Shown: positions 34,665-43,714, counted from the first letter of the stretch. The stretch: 64,000 nt of DNA from DATBHW01 sp035307385 (GCA_035307385.1 DATGID010000136.1:259704-323703); one strand, 5' to 3'. Notes: generated by a model not told the origin, from the sequence alone. A program made the numbers and translations.

Positions 34665-36293
34665 ATGGAACTGACCGCGCCTATCGCGCACGTCACCGTC
34701 TTTCCAGACCGCGCGCTCATCCAACGCCGGGGCAGCGCCACGCTGGAGGCAGGCGCGCACGTACTCGTCATCGGCGGCCTTCCCAAACGGTTGGAGCGCG
34801 ATTCGGTGCGCGCCAGCGGCAGCGGGCCAAAGGGCGCGCGCATCGAGCGCCTGGATGTCGCCCCAGAAATCCATGCCGTCACCCCCGAAGCGGAGGTGCG
34901 CGCGATGGAGCAAGAGATCGAAGACCTGCAATATCAGCTTCGCCTGCTCGAAACGCGCCAGCAGGCAAGCGCCAACCAGCAGGAATGGCTGAACAAGTTG
35001 GGGGAACAGTCGGCAACCGATATGGCGCGCGGCCTGGCCTTCAGTCGCCTCAAGCCCGAAGACTGCGGCGCGTTTTTCACCTTCGCCACCGACCAGGCGC
35101 GCAGCCTGAACGAAGCGAAGCTTGATCTGGACAAGCAGCACACCCAGCTTGAGCGCGAACTTCAGGCCAAACAGCGCACGCTGGCCCAGGTGAATCTCTG
35201 GCGCGGCACAGACCGCGTGGCCGCCACCGTCGAAATTACCATGACCGAAGCGGGCATCTTCACCCTCGAACTCAGCTATGTCTTGCCCGGCGCGTCGTGG
35301 ACGCCCCAGTACGATGTGCGCGTCGATGATGAACGCGGCCAGGTCACGCTCACCTATCAAGGATTGGTCAGCCAGTCCACAGGCGAAGATTGGCAGCAGG
35401 TGGACCTGACGCTTTCCACGGCGCGGCCCAGCCAGGCCACGCGCGTGCCCGAACTGGACCCCTGGTATCTGCAAGCCTGGACGCCCCAGGTATTCAAGCC
35501 CATGAGGAAATCGAGAGGGCTTTCGTTTGGCGGCGCAGCGCCCATGCCTCAATCTGCGGCCTACGGCCAATCGAGCGGTGAAATCATGCTGGATGCAGTA
35601 GATCAACTGGCTCAGATAGATGAGGAGCCAGCCCAGGAGGCGGAGATTGCCACCGCCAGCGTCGAACAGTCGGGCGGCGCGCTGCTGTTCCACACCAGCT
35701 ACAGCGCCGACATCCCCTCCGATGGCTCGCCGCACACTGTCGCCATCGCCCGCGACGACCTGCCCTGCGCCTTCGACTATGTGACCGCGCCGGTCATCGA
35801 CCTGGTGGCCCATCAGCGAGCCACCATCACCAACCGCACCGAGCGCGTGCTGTTGCCCGGTCGCGCGCATATCTTCCATGGCGAAGCCTATCTGGGCGTC
35901 ACCGCCATTGAAAAGATCGCGCCCAGCGAAGAGTTCAAGCTCTTTGTGGGCATCGATGACAACATTCGCGTCAAGCGCGACCTGGAAGAAAAGGATGTGG
36001 ACAAAGGGACAGTCCTACAAACCAACCTGCGCCGCATCACCTATACCTATCGCATGAAGGTGCGCAACTATCGCGCAGCGCCCGCACAGATCACCCTGCG
36101 TGATCGCCTGCCCGTCGCCCAGCACGAGCGTATCAAGGTACGCATGCTGGAGATGCGCCCCCAGCCGGACGAGCGTACCAAGCTGGACATCCTGAAGTGG
36201 GAGTTCACGCTGCCGCCGGACCAGGAGCGCGTCTTCGATGTGCGCTTCAGCGTGGAATATCCCCGCGACCTGAACGTCACCGGCCTGCCCTGA
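34665..36293 (+). CDS. MuiA-like DUF4139/DUF4140 protein
   Basis: 542 residues from ATG 34665. The N-terminal DUF4140 has IAHVTVFPDRALIQRRGSAT; a coiled coil (about 85-180) follows. The DUF4139 beta domain starts at about 195 with YVLPGASWTPQYDVRV and contains LVSQSTGEDWQQVDLTLSTA and ends PPDQERVFDVRFSVEYPRDL. Family members were named for inhibition of mucoidy; the biochemical role is unknown. No signal peptide is seen. Confidence 0.85.
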   Translation: MELTAPIAHVTVFPDRALIQRRGSATLEAGAHVLVIGGLPKRLERDSVRASGSGPKGARIERLDVAPEIHAVTPEAEVRAMEQEIEDLQYQLRLLETRQQASANQQEWLNKLGEQSATDMARGLAFSRLKPEDCGAFFTFATDQARSLNEAKLDLDKQHTQLERELQAKQRTLAQVNLWRGTDRVAATVEITMTEAGIFTLELSYVLPGASWTPQYDVRVDDERGQVTLTYQGLVSQSTGEDWQQVDLTLSTARPSQATRVPELDPWYLQAWTPQVFKPMRKSRGLSFGGAAPMPQSAAYGQSSGEIMLDAVDQLAQIDEEPAQEAEIATASVEQSGGALLFHTSYSADIPSDGSPHTVAIARDDLPCAFDYVTAPVIDLVAHQRATITNRTERVLLPGRAHIFHGEAYLGVTAIEKIAPSEEFKLFVGIDDNIRVKRDLEEKDVDKGTVLQTNLRRITYTYRMKVRNYRAAPAQITLRDRLPVAQHERIKVRMLEMRPQPDERTKLDILKWEFTLPPDQERVFDVRFSVEYPRDLNVTGLP

Positions 36294-36307
36294 TGCAGCC
36301 AGCAGCG

Positions 36308-36354
36308 GCGAGCGCTGCCAGCAGAGGACTGACGCCCTTGCTGGCAGCGCTCGC
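36308..36354. terminator. hairpin between convergent genes
   Basis: GCGAGCGCTGCCAGCA (36308-36323) pairs perfectly with TGCTGGCAGCGCTCGC (36339-36354) around a 15-base loop. It lies between the MuiA-like stop and the convergent anti-sigma stop. There is no U-run, so it may stop transcription from both sides by structure alone. Confidence 0.55.
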
Positions 36355-36374
36355 GCGCAATCAGCGCGCTTTTG

Positions 36375-38057
36375 CTAGATCGTGCAAGACAAAACGCTAA
36401 AGTTGCCCCTATAATCGGTTATGCTCAGCCAGAGGGTCTCATGTCCACCTGCGGCGGGCACAATGATAAGATCAATCGGAGCGCCAGTAAATGGCTGCGT
36501 TACCCGCTGCCAGGCCGAGCTTCCTGGCTTCCAGGCATAGAGATTTCCGGAACCGTTCGAGATCGCCTGAGCCGACAGCAGCACTGCCCCATTACTAAGC
36601 GCTGTGGGGAAGAGGTTGAAGATACTGGCGCTTGCCGGAAGACCCCTGGTCGGCAGGGTTTGCCAGGTTTTGCCTCCGTCGATGCTGACCAGTTTCGTAT
36701 AGCTGGTGCCCTGGCCCGCGCCAACGAAGAGCGTCGGCTGAGCGCCACCAGTGTTGACGGCCTGGAAGGATGCTGTGTCTGGCTGTGCGCTTGGGAACGC
36801 GCTCACCTGCGCCCAATGCGCGCCAGCGTCATCGCTCCGCCAGACCGACACTCCTGACTGCGCCTGCGGGTATGTCGCGGCGCTCAGCAGAGCGCCAACC
36901 GGCTGCTGGACCGAGCCAACCGGCTGCGCGCACTGCCCCGCTTGCACCAGGGCAAAGATAGCTGAACCTGTCGGGGCAGCCGTAAAGCTGCACGCCCCTT
37001 GTCCCTGCGCCAGCAGCGACGTATCTGCTGGCTTCCAGGTCGCCCCATCATCTGTACTAATAATCAAATGTTGATTTCCGTTCTTATCATAGAACGAAGA
37101 ATAGAGGGAGTCTCCCTGGGCGAAAATATTCCCAACTGGAGCCAGACTCCCCGACATATACAATGTCTGGGCGCACAACAGACAACGCATCAGCGCCCAG
37201 GAGTCTCCGCCGTTGGTGCTGTAGTAGGGAACCTGGCAGCCCCCGCCTGAATACGCATTGACCTGCCCGCTGGACGCCTGGCTGCCGGAGCAGGCGGCAG
37301 ACGATTGCGAAAAGCTCAGCAGGAGAAAGATGTTCTGCGCATCACCAGCATTGACCATAATGCTTAAAAGCTCCGGCTGAGACCCCTGAACCGGCAGAGA
37401 TAGCTTCTTCCAGTGAGCGCCCTCGTCAGTGGTTCGCTGCAAAAACACCGGAGGATTGCTGCCCATGAGATAGATAGTCTTGGGGTCGCTGGGCGCAATA
37501 ACCGGCTGGGCAGAAAGATGCGCCAACCCTGGAGGGCTGGACCAGCCCTTGCTGGCAGCAGGGCTGGATGTCGTTGTGTTCCCTGGGTGGCCTGTGGTTG
37601 AAGGCTTGCCCGCGTGGCTTGCCAGCAATGCGGCGGTAATCAGGGCGATCACGACCAGCGCGGCCACTGCCGTGACCCACGAAACCACGCGCCGCCTGGG
37701 ATGCTGGTCCTGGTTGCCAGGCGTGGGCGCAGGAACGGCCCGGCCTGGTTCTTTTTGCATTTGCATATGTTTCTCCAGAGAGTGAAAGGGAATGATTTGT
37801 GGTTGGGCAGACGCATCGCGCCGCGCTGCCTCCTGAAGCGCCAGCAGCCAGGGCGGAAAACCTGGCCGCGTTCGGGGATCAGGCAGGCCGCGAATTTGCG
37901 CCGCCATGCGTTGATAGTCGGCGCGAACGGCAGCGCACGCCCGACACGAGGACACGTGCGCGTCGAGCGCGCGACGTTCCTCTATCGAAAGATCGTCCAG
38001 GTGCGCCGCGAGGAGGTCGGCCCAGCGGTTGCAGGGCTGGGGTACAAAATCGGTCAT
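36375..38057 (-). CDS. anti-sigma factor fused to an extracellular BNR/Ycf48-like propeller
   Basis: 560 residues. Cytoplasmic zinc anti-sigma domain at 1-75 with the ZAS ligands in LDAHVSSCRACAAV (H-x3-C-x2-C). Membrane helix at about 125-147. The outer part (about 190-560) has repeated Asp-box-like turns TTDEGAHWKKLSL, STNGGDSWAL, STDDGATWKPA, RSDDAGAHWAQVS and SIDGGKTWQTLP, i.e. a sialidase/Ycf48-like propeller. It probably senses an outside ligand and releases the ECF sigma encoded just upstream with a 4-base ATGA overlap. Confidence 0.85.
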   Translation of the reverse strand: MTDFVPQPCNRWADLLAAHLDDLSIEERRALDAHVSSCRACAAVRADYQRMAAQIRGLPDPRTRPGFPPWLLALQEAARRDASAQPQIIPFHSLEKHMQMQKEPGRAVPAPTPGNQDQHPRRRVVSWVTAVAALVVIALITAALLASHAGKPSTTGHPGNTTTSSPAASKGWSSPPGLAHLSAQPVIAPSDPKTIYLMGSNPPVFLQRTTDEGAHWKKLSLPVQGSQPELLSIMVNAGDAQNIFLLLSFSQSSAACSGSQASSGQVNAYSGGGCQVPYYSTNGGDSWALMRCLLCAQTLYMSGSLAPVGNIFAQGDSLYSSFYDKNGNQHLIISTDDGATWKPADTSLLAQGQGACSFTAAPTGSAIFALVQAGQCAQPVGSVQQPVGALLSAATYPQAQSGVSVWRSDDAGAHWAQVSAFPSAQPDTASFQAVNTGGAQPTLFVGAGQGTSYTKLVSIDGGKTWQTLPTRGLPASASIFNLFPTALSNGAVLLSAQAISNGSGNLYAWKPGSSAWQRVTQPFTGAPIDLIIVPAAGGHETLWLSITDYRGNFSVLSCTI

Positions 38058-38686
38058 CCCGTCGGCCCTCCTTTCGCTTTCACATCTGCTTCATGTTCCA
38101 GGCGCTCATATGCCTGGCGGAACTGCTGACGCCCTCGGCTGATGTAGACACTGACGCTTTTCTCGTTGAGGCCCAGCAGTCGGGCGATTTCCCGCTGACT
38201 GAAACCCACATCGAGTTGCAGGAGCAAACAGGAACGGTTCTTCGGCGAGACCCCCGTCAGCGCAAGTTTGATGCGCTCTGCCTCGCCCGTTTGCTCTTCT
38301 GGTCCTGCAATGCTGGGGTAGCCTTCTGGATGGTACCCTCCAGAACCCGCCCAGGGCAGCCAGCGAATCAGCCGAGCACGCCGCAGATGCGAGCGGGCCA
38401 AATTGCTTGCAATCCGATAAAGCCAGGGAACAAAGTACGAACCATCCTCGGTGCCGGGTAACGCGCGCCAGGCCGCGAGAAACGTATCCTGGGCCAGATC
38501 ATTGCCCAGGTCGTCATCCCCCACTAGGCGGGCCAGATACCGGCAAATCGGGACATAGAAGCGCTCATACAGCGCGGTGAAGGCCGCAACATCTCCAGCA
38601 CGCGCACGCTCCACCAATGCCGCCAGCATCACGTCATCGGCTGACTGCTCTGGCAGCGTGGAACCCTGTGCAGGTTGAGACATCAA
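38054..38686 (-). CDS. ECF sigma factor
   Basis: 210 residues. Region 2 has FTALYERFYVPICRYLARLV and DLAQDTFLAAWRALP; region 4 has LQLDVGFSQREIARLLGLNE and VSVYISRGRQQFRQAY. It directs RNA polymerase to stress promoters and is held by the anti-sigma factor downstream. Its own promoter should lie in 38687-38858, which it shares divergently with the FAH gene. Confidence 0.92.
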   Translation of the reverse strand: MMSQPAQGSTLPEQSADDVMLAALVERARAGDVAAFTALYERFYVPICRYLARLVGDDDLGNDLAQDTFLAAWRALPGTEDGSYFVPWLYRIASNLARSHLRRARLIRWLPWAGSGGYHPEGYPSIAGPEEQTGEAERIKLALTGVSPKNRSCLLLQLDVGFSQREIARLLGLNEKSVSVYISRGRQQFRQAYERLEHEADVKAKGGPTG

Positions 38687-38858
38687 AAAGGGCCTCCTTA
38701 CTCATCGTTCTCCCCCGGCTACCCCTATAACGCATGAGCATAGGGAAACCCTACGAGCTTTTGGCGGTGGGCAATCTCTGCTTGCGATATACTACAGCAG
38801 AAAGCCGCAGCGTCTCGCAGAGCCGCACGGCTGCCATCATCCAAAAGAGGAGCTTTTC

Positions 38859-39752
38859 ATGCGTTTAGCAACGTATCGCGCCGACGATGGGCCACGCCTG
38901 GGCGTCATTGTTGGCGAACAGATTCTCGACGTGTCGGCGCTGGTCGGATTACGGCAAGTAACCGATATGCTCAGCCTGATCGATTTGGGCGCGGAAGGTC
39001 TGGCGCGACTGCGGCAGGACCTTGAAGTTGAAAACGGCCCCATCCTCCAGCGCCAGAACGCGGCGCACAACCTGGCAGACGTGCATCTGCTTGCGCCTAT
39101 TCAGCGCCCGCGCAAGAATATTTTCTGCATGGGCCAGAACTACGCCGATCACGCTGCTGAACACGGCGCAGCAGTGGCCGCCGCGCCCATTCTCTTCAGC
39201 AAAGCCACCACCACTGTCAACGGCCCCTATGACCCGATTGAGATCGACCCTGCCGTCTCCGACCGTCTTGACTGGGAAGTGGAGCTTGGCGTCATCATTG
39301 GGCGGGCTGGCAAGAATATCCCCGCCGAGCGGGCGCTTGATTACGTCTTTGGCTACACCGTCATCAACGACATCTCCGCCCGCGACCTTCAGTTCCGCCA
39401 CAAACAGTGGTTCAAGGGCAAAAGCCTGGATGGTTCCTGCCCGATGGGGCCTTGGATTGTCACCGCCGACGAGATACCCGACCCGCACGCGCTGAACCTG
39501 CGCCTGCGCGTCAACGGCGTGACCAAGCAAGACGCCAACACCAGCCTGATGGTCTTCAACCTGCCCGCCATCATCGAGGCGCTGTCAGCGGGCCTGACCC
39601 TAGAGCCAGGCGACATCATCGCCACCGGCACGCCCGCAGGCGTGGGCGATGCCCGCACGCCGCCTGAATACCTTCAGCCGGGCGATGTCGTCGAAGCTGA
39701 AATAGACGGCATCGGCACGCTGCGCAATCCCGTCACCCGCGCAGAAGCCTGA
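38859..39752 (+). CDS. fumarylacetoacetate hydrolase family protein
   Basis: 297 residues; ATG follows AAGAGGAGCTTTTC. FAH-fold marks are FCMGQNYADHAAEHG, DWEVELGVIIGRAGKNIPAE, GYTVINDISARDLQFRH, KSLDGSCPMGPWIV and PGDIIATGTPAGVGDAR. The metal ligands Glu-x-Glu (WEVEL) and Asp (DISA) are intact. It cleaves C-C bonds or decarboxylates/hydrates keto acids in aromatic breakdown; substrate unknown. Confidence 0.9.
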   Translation: MRLATYRADDGPRLGVIVGEQILDVSALVGLRQVTDMLSLIDLGAEGLARLRQDLEVENGPILQRQNAAHNLADVHLLAPIQRPRKNIFCMGQNYADHAAEHGAAVAAAPILFSKATTTVNGPYDPIEIDPAVSDRLDWEVELGVIIGRAGKNIPAERALDYVFGYTVINDISARDLQFRHKQWFKGKSLDGSCPMGPWIVTADEIPDPHALNLRLRVNGVTKQDANTSLMVFNLPAIIEALSAGLTLEPGDIIATGTPAGVGDARTPPEYLQPGDVVEAEIDGIGTLRNPVTRAEA

Positions 39753-39757
39753 AGCAT

Positions 39758-40408
39758 TCAGCCGATATTGACCGCGCGCGCCACCAGCAAAACGATGATC
39801 AGCAGCGAGATAATTGCCTCGCACATCATCAGCAGCTTGGCCGCGCGCGTCAACGGCATCGTATCAGCCGGGCTGAGCGCCGTGGCCGAACAAAAAGCCA
39901 GAAAGAGATAATCGATAAAGCCAGGCGCCCAGCCTGTGGTATTGCCGCCCAACTGCTGCGGAAATTGAAAATCTGCCGCTTCGTGGCCCGCTTGCAGACG
40001 ACTGCGCGGACCGCCGCCGTCGATCTCCCAATACCAGGTCGCAAAGACCAGCACATTGATGCCCCAGATCAGCGCCGCCGAAGGCAGCAGTTCGCCTGCG
40101 CGTCTGAACTCATCCAGGTGATTGACCAGCAAAACCACTGAACCGGCCAATGCCGCCGTGACCACCACCAGCAAGCCCACCGCCAGCCCCCGCGCCACGC
40201 TATGCGGCAGCGGGCGGCGCAGAATTGCCCCCATAATCAGCAGGGGTGCCAGCAGCGCGGCCTCCACTACCAGCAGCAGCCAGCCGGGGCCAAAGGTCAA
40301 CTCTTCTGGCAGCACCCAATACAATACGCCAATCAGCAGCGCCCCTATCGTGGCAACCCAAATCTGCATGGCATCGAGAATACGCTCTTCATCTGGCTGG
40401 TCAATCAT
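39758..40408 (-). CDS. six-helix membrane protein, DUF1345-like
   Basis: 216 residues with about six hydrophobic segments. The C-terminal LAFCSATALSPADTMPLTRA and LLMMCEAIISLLIIVLLVAR form resembles DUF1345 and K-channel-like hypothetical proteins. WEIDGGGPRSR is a soluble loop. Convergent with the FAH gene, 6 bases apart. No function known. Confidence 0.6.
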   Translation of the reverse strand: MIDQPDEERILDAMQIWVATIGALLIGVLYWVLPEELTFGPGWLLLVVEAALLAPLLIMGAILRRPLPHSVARGLAVGLLVVVTAALAGSVVLLVNHLDEFRRAGELLPSAALIWGINVLVFATWYWEIDGGGPRSRLQAGHEAADFQFPQQLGGNTTGWAPGFIDYLFLAFCSATALSPADTMPLTRAAKLLMMCEAIISLLIIVLLVARAVNIG

Positions 40409-40532
40409 AGCGCCCCCACTGTAACAATAGTGCGCTTTTTCGTCTCCTATCTTGCAACAGCGTATACAAATTGTACATGTCCTGACTCCTGAGACGTAAA
40501 AAAGCAGCCTGGAGTAGAGATACCAACCGAAA

Positions 40533-41237
40533 GTGAGTATACAATTGATTCAAGAACACATCGGCAGCGCAGAGGCCCAACCGATGGCGCTGCCGCCCAA
40601 ACCACTGCTGCGCGGCTGGTCGCATGGACTGGCCGCCGCGGGCGCGGTCTGCCTTACCATTGCCCTCTGCTGGCAGAGCCGGGGCGACCCGCCGCGCCTG
40701 TTCTCCATGGCAATCTATGGCATAGCTCTCTGTGAATTATATACGGTCAGCGCGCTCTATCATATCGGCATGTGGAACCATGCCAGGCGGCGCACACTTC
40801 GCGCGCTCGACCACGCCAACATCTTCATCTTCATTGCGGGCACCTACACCCCGCTTTGCTTCAACATCTTGTCGGGCTGGCTGCGGATTGCCTTGCTCAG
40901 CGTCATCTGGCTGCTGGCCTGCACAGGCGTCTGGCTGACGCTCACCCGGCCACATCTGCCGCGCAGGGTGGGAACAATCCTCTATATCGGCATGGGCTGG
41001 GTTGCCATCTTTGCCCTGCCCGCCTTCCTCACGCTCCTGCCCTGGCAGGCGACGGGCCTGCTTCTGCTCGGTGGCCTGCTCTATACCATCGGAGGCATCA
41101 TCTATGCCCGGCGTCGCCCCGACCCGTTCCCGCGCGTCTTCGGCTTTCACGAAGTCTTTCACCTGTTCACCATCGCCGCAGGCATCGCATTCACTGTTGC
41201 CATCTGGGCCTACGCGCTGTCTTTCCCGCGCGTCTAG
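40533..41237 (+). CDS. hemolysin III / PAQR-family membrane protein
   Basis: 234 residues from a GTG; ATG 40584 is an alternative start. Seven helices. Family metal ligands are present: SALYHIGMW, RALDHANIFIFIAGTYTPL and FGFHEVFHLFTIAAG. This HlyIII/AdipoR fold holds zinc near the membrane face and may be a hydrolase. Convergent with the HIT gene across a 62-bp palindrome. Confidence 0.9.
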   Translation: MSIQLIQEHIGSAEAQPMALPPKPLLRGWSHGLAAAGAVCLTIALCWQSRGDPPRLFSMAIYGIALCELYTVSALYHIGMWNHARRRTLRALDHANIFIFIAGTYTPLCFNILSGWLRIALLSVIWLLACTGVWLTLTRPHLPRRVGTILYIGMGWVAIFALPAFLTLLPWQATGLLLLGGLLYTIGGIIYARRRPDPFPRVFGFHEVFHLFTIAAGIAFTVAIWAYALSFPRV

Positions 41238-41261
41238 GCTGGCGCTGGCGTTTCGGTACCA

Positions 41262-41323
41262 CTTGTAGCGCCGCCGTCCCTGGCGGCCAAACGTTTGGCC
41301 GCCAGGGACGGCGGCGCTACAAG
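41262..41323. repeat. 62-bp perfect palindrome
   Basis: 31 bases starting CTTGTAGCGCCGCCGTCCCT are exactly complementary to the next 31, with centre AAACGTTT and no loop. It lies between the convergent hemolysin III and HIT genes. No U-run flanks either side. Such a long perfect palindrome suggests a dispersed repeat (REP-like) used as a bidirectional terminator. Confidence 0.85.
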
Positions 41324-41371
41324 CAAGCACGTCTGGCTGACACTTTATTTATAGGCCAGGCTGGATGCAGC

Positions 41372-41818
41372 CTATGGGCTGGCTTGCGCCAGCGCGGCGC
41401 GCAGCCGCTCGCAGAGGTCGGCAATTTCTGGCTCGTCGCCTCGTGGCGCGCCAGGCCAATTCTTCACATTCCAGCGCAGATACTCGGCGGGCGTGTCGGG
41501 ATAGCGCGCAGTGAGGAAGAGGTGCAGATGCGGCGTGACCTCGGCATAAAACTCCAGATAGACTTTCTCCGCGCCGGTACACGCTTTGATGGCGCGGCTC
41601 AGACGCGCGCTGAGCAAGCCAATTGCCTGCGCCTCGGCGGGCGTCAGGTCCGTGAAGTCGGGGGTATGGCGCTTCGTTTCCAGCGCGAGCTGCCCCAGGT
41701 AATGCGGCCCCTCGCCGAAATGGGCATGATGCGCGTACACCAGATCATCTTCATAGATTGGGCCGCCTACAGGCGGCGTCACTCCTTGCTGAATCTGGCA
41801 AAACAGACAGTCTATCAT
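41372..41818 (-). CDS. HIT-family protein, third motif His replaced
   Basis: 148 residues, paralogous to the next gene upstream. CLFCQIQ at the N-terminus gives a CxxC pair. The histidine triad reads TPHLHLFLTARY: the first two His, including the middle nucleophile, are kept, but the third is Phe. Activity as nucleotidyl hydrolase or transferase may be altered. The C-terminal extension is shared by both copies (EIADLCERLRAAL). Confidence 0.8.
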   Translation of the reverse strand: MIDCLFCQIQQGVTPPVGGPIYEDDLVYAHHAHFGEGPHYLGQLALETKRHTPDFTDLTPAEAQAIGLLSARLSRAIKACTGAEKVYLEFYAEVTPHLHLFLTARYPDTPAEYLRWNVKNWPGAPRGDEPEIADLCERLRAALAQASP

Positions 41819-41821
41819 GGC

Positions 41822-42262
41822 TTATGCCGCCTGATTCGCCAACGAGCCGCGCAGGCGTTCGCAGAGGGCCGCAATCTCTGCCTCGCCGCCTTTGGGCGAG
41901 CCAGACCACTCGCCCACGCGCTCGCGCCAGTATCCTTCAGGCGTGCCAGGATAGCGCGCGAAGATGTGCAAGTGCAGGTGGGGCACATGGTCGCCATAAA
42001 AGAAGACATACACGTGGTCGGCTCCGGTGCAGTCTTTCAGGGCGCGGCTCAGGCGCGCGACGAGCAAGCCCAGCGCCTGCGCTTCGGCCCGCGTCAATTC
42101 GGCATAGCTGGGAACGTGCCGCTTGGTCTCCGCCCGCACATAGCCGAGGAACGTTTGCCCTTCTTCGTTCGCGACATGATGGGCGAACAGCAGATCGTCC
42201 TCATAAATCGGCCTGCCGACCACCGAACCCTGATGCTTGGCACAGATGGGACATGCTTCCAT
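41822..42262 (-). CDS. HIT-family nucleotide hydrolase/transferase
   Basis: 146 residues with complete triad VPHLHLHIFARY and N-terminal CPICAKHQG. About half of the residues match the paralogue 3 bases downstream, so the pair is a tandem duplication. ATG at 42260-42262 follows AAAGGAGTATCCT. It acts on nucleotide phosphoramidates or dinucleotides in the cytoplasm. Confidence 0.85.
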   Translation of the reverse strand: MEACPICAKHQGSVVGRPIYEDDLLFAHHVANEEGQTFLGYVRAETKRHVPSYAELTRAEAQALGLLVARLSRALKDCTGADHVYVFFYGDHVPHLHLHIFARYPGTPEGYWRERVGEWSGSPKGGEAEIAALCERLRGSLANQAA

Positions 42263-42347
42263 AGGATACTCCTTTTGCTCTTTGCTCGTTCGCCAGGAAC
42301 ACCCTGGCGCGTCGTTCCGCTCTCCCTATCACGCCATCTGCCCATCC

Positions 42348-42402
42348 CCTTGCGCGTTTTTTCTCAGATTGGCGGGGCTGGCGCCGCAAAAAATGCGCAA
42401 GG
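42348..42402. promoter_or_regulatory. inverted repeat in divergent promoter region
   Basis: CCTTGCGCGTTTTTT (42348-42362) pairs with AAAAAATGCGCAAGG (42388-42402), one mismatch in 15. It is centred between the divergent HIT and sigma-factor genes and is a candidate operator. Confidence 0.4.
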
Positions 42403-42454
42403 AAGATGTCGTTTTTGGTGATAGGATGGAGAGAACGAAAAGGAGATGCCAGCC

Positions 42455-43714
42455 ATGCCAACAGAAACCAACAGCAGAGCAATCGAGGGATGGATAGCAT
42501 CGGCGCGCCCGCGCCTGCAACGCCTGGCGCGGTTGCGCGGCGTGGCTCCTGATGCCATCGAAGACGTGGTGCAAGAAACGCTCTTAGAAGCCTGGAAACA
42601 TCAAGACCGCCTCCATACGCCGGAGGGAGTGCATCTCTGGCTCGACGAGATTTGCCGCAACGTCTGCCGCCGCCACGCGCGCAAGCGTCTGCTCGAGCAG
42701 CAGCGCTTTGCAGCCCTCGCCCCTAATCAAGATGACGAGCACGAGGAAACAGCGCCTATCTTGCTGGCGAACATCCCCGACAGCAATACCCTTGACCCTC
42801 TTGAAGCGCTCAGCCGCCAGGAGTTGATACTGCTGCTTGATCGAGCGCTTGGCTTGCTATCCGGCAATGCGCGCCAGGTGGTAGAACTCTGCTATTTGCT
42901 GGAACTACCGCAGCGCGAAGCCGCCGCGCAGTTGGGGCTTTCCATCAGCGCCTTGGAGGCGCGGCTGCACCGGGCACGCCAGCAACTGCGGCAGATGCTC
43001 AATGGTCCCCTGCGCGAAGATGCGGAAGCACTCGGCCTGGCCCTGGACGCCGAAAGCGCGGGCGGCTGGCGCGAAACGCGCCTCTGGTGCGCGCTGTGCG
43101 GGCAGCGTCGGCTCATGGGCCTGTTTCTGCCGCAGCCGAACGCCAGCGTGAACCTGCATATGCGCTGCCCCGATTGCGAGCAGCGCTTTGGCCTGAGCGA
43201 TGCCGATAACAGCAGCGTCCATAGCAAGGGCTTGGTCCAACTGGAGGGATTACAGGCGTTCCGCCCGGCCTGGAAGCGCACCATGCAGGGCGTGACACAG
43301 CGACTGATGCAGGCGTTGCACGCGAGCGGGCGTACCTGCCCGTACTGTGGCGCGCAAGCTTCGCTCCAGTTAATAGACAAGATGCAAGCGGTCGAAACGA
43401 TTGAGGAGACGACGCTGCCGACCGGCATCTCCCGACACCCGTATCAGTTCTGGCTGTGGTGGAAATGCTCACGCTGTGAGTATGCTGCCACCGGAGGCGC
43501 TGGCTTTTTCGCGGCCAGCGATCTGGTGTATTGGTCGCACGCAGAGACCCAGCGCTTTATGGCCGACCATCCACGCTGGCGTAGCGAACCAGAACTGCTG
43601 GTAGAATACGCGGGGCAGCCTGCGTTGCGGTTTCAGATGGCAGACCTCACCAGCGCCGCGCGCCTGACCGTGCTGGCGCACCGCCAGACGCTGGATGTGC
43701 TGGCGGTTTTCTAA
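42455..43714 (+). CDS. ECF-type sigma factor with C-terminal double zinc-ribbon extension
   Basis: 419 residues from ATG 42455 (AAGGAG 10 bases upstream; ATG 42446 is too close). Sigma region 2 (about 10-85: LARLRGVAPDAIEDVVQETL) and region 4 (about 115-180: LLELPQREAAAQLGLSISAL) are followed by 230 residues not found in ordinary ECF factors. That part has CALCGQRR, CPDCEQRF, CPYCGAQ and CSRCEYAATGG, i.e. four CxxC knuckles forming two zinc ribbons, and a Trp-rich segment. No anti-sigma gene is adjacent, so the extension may regulate the factor in cis. Confidence 0.85.
   Translation: MPTETNSRAIEGWIASARPRLQRLARLRGVAPDAIEDVVQETLLEAWKHQDRLHTPEGVHLWLDEICRNVCRRHARKRLLEQQRFAALAPNQDDEHEETAPILLANIPDSNTLDPLEALSRQELILLLDRALGLLSGNARQVVELCYLLELPQREAAAQLGLSISALEARLHRARQQLRQMLNGPLREDAEALGLALDAESAGGWRETRLWCALCGQRRLMGLFLPQPNASVNLHMRCPDCEQRFGLSDADNSSVHSKGLVQLEGLQAFRPAWKRTMQGVTQRLMQALHASGRTCPYCGAQASLQLIDKMQAVETIEETTLPTGISRHPYQFWLWWKCSRCEYAATGGAGFFAASDLVYWSHAETQRFMADHPRWRSEPELLVEYAGQPALRFQMADLTSAARLTVLAHRQTLDVLAVF

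Noticed and set aside
41262..41323. Attachment or IS end
   Set aside because: The palindrome has no transposase nearby and sits exactly between convergent stops, so a terminator-like repeat is simpler.
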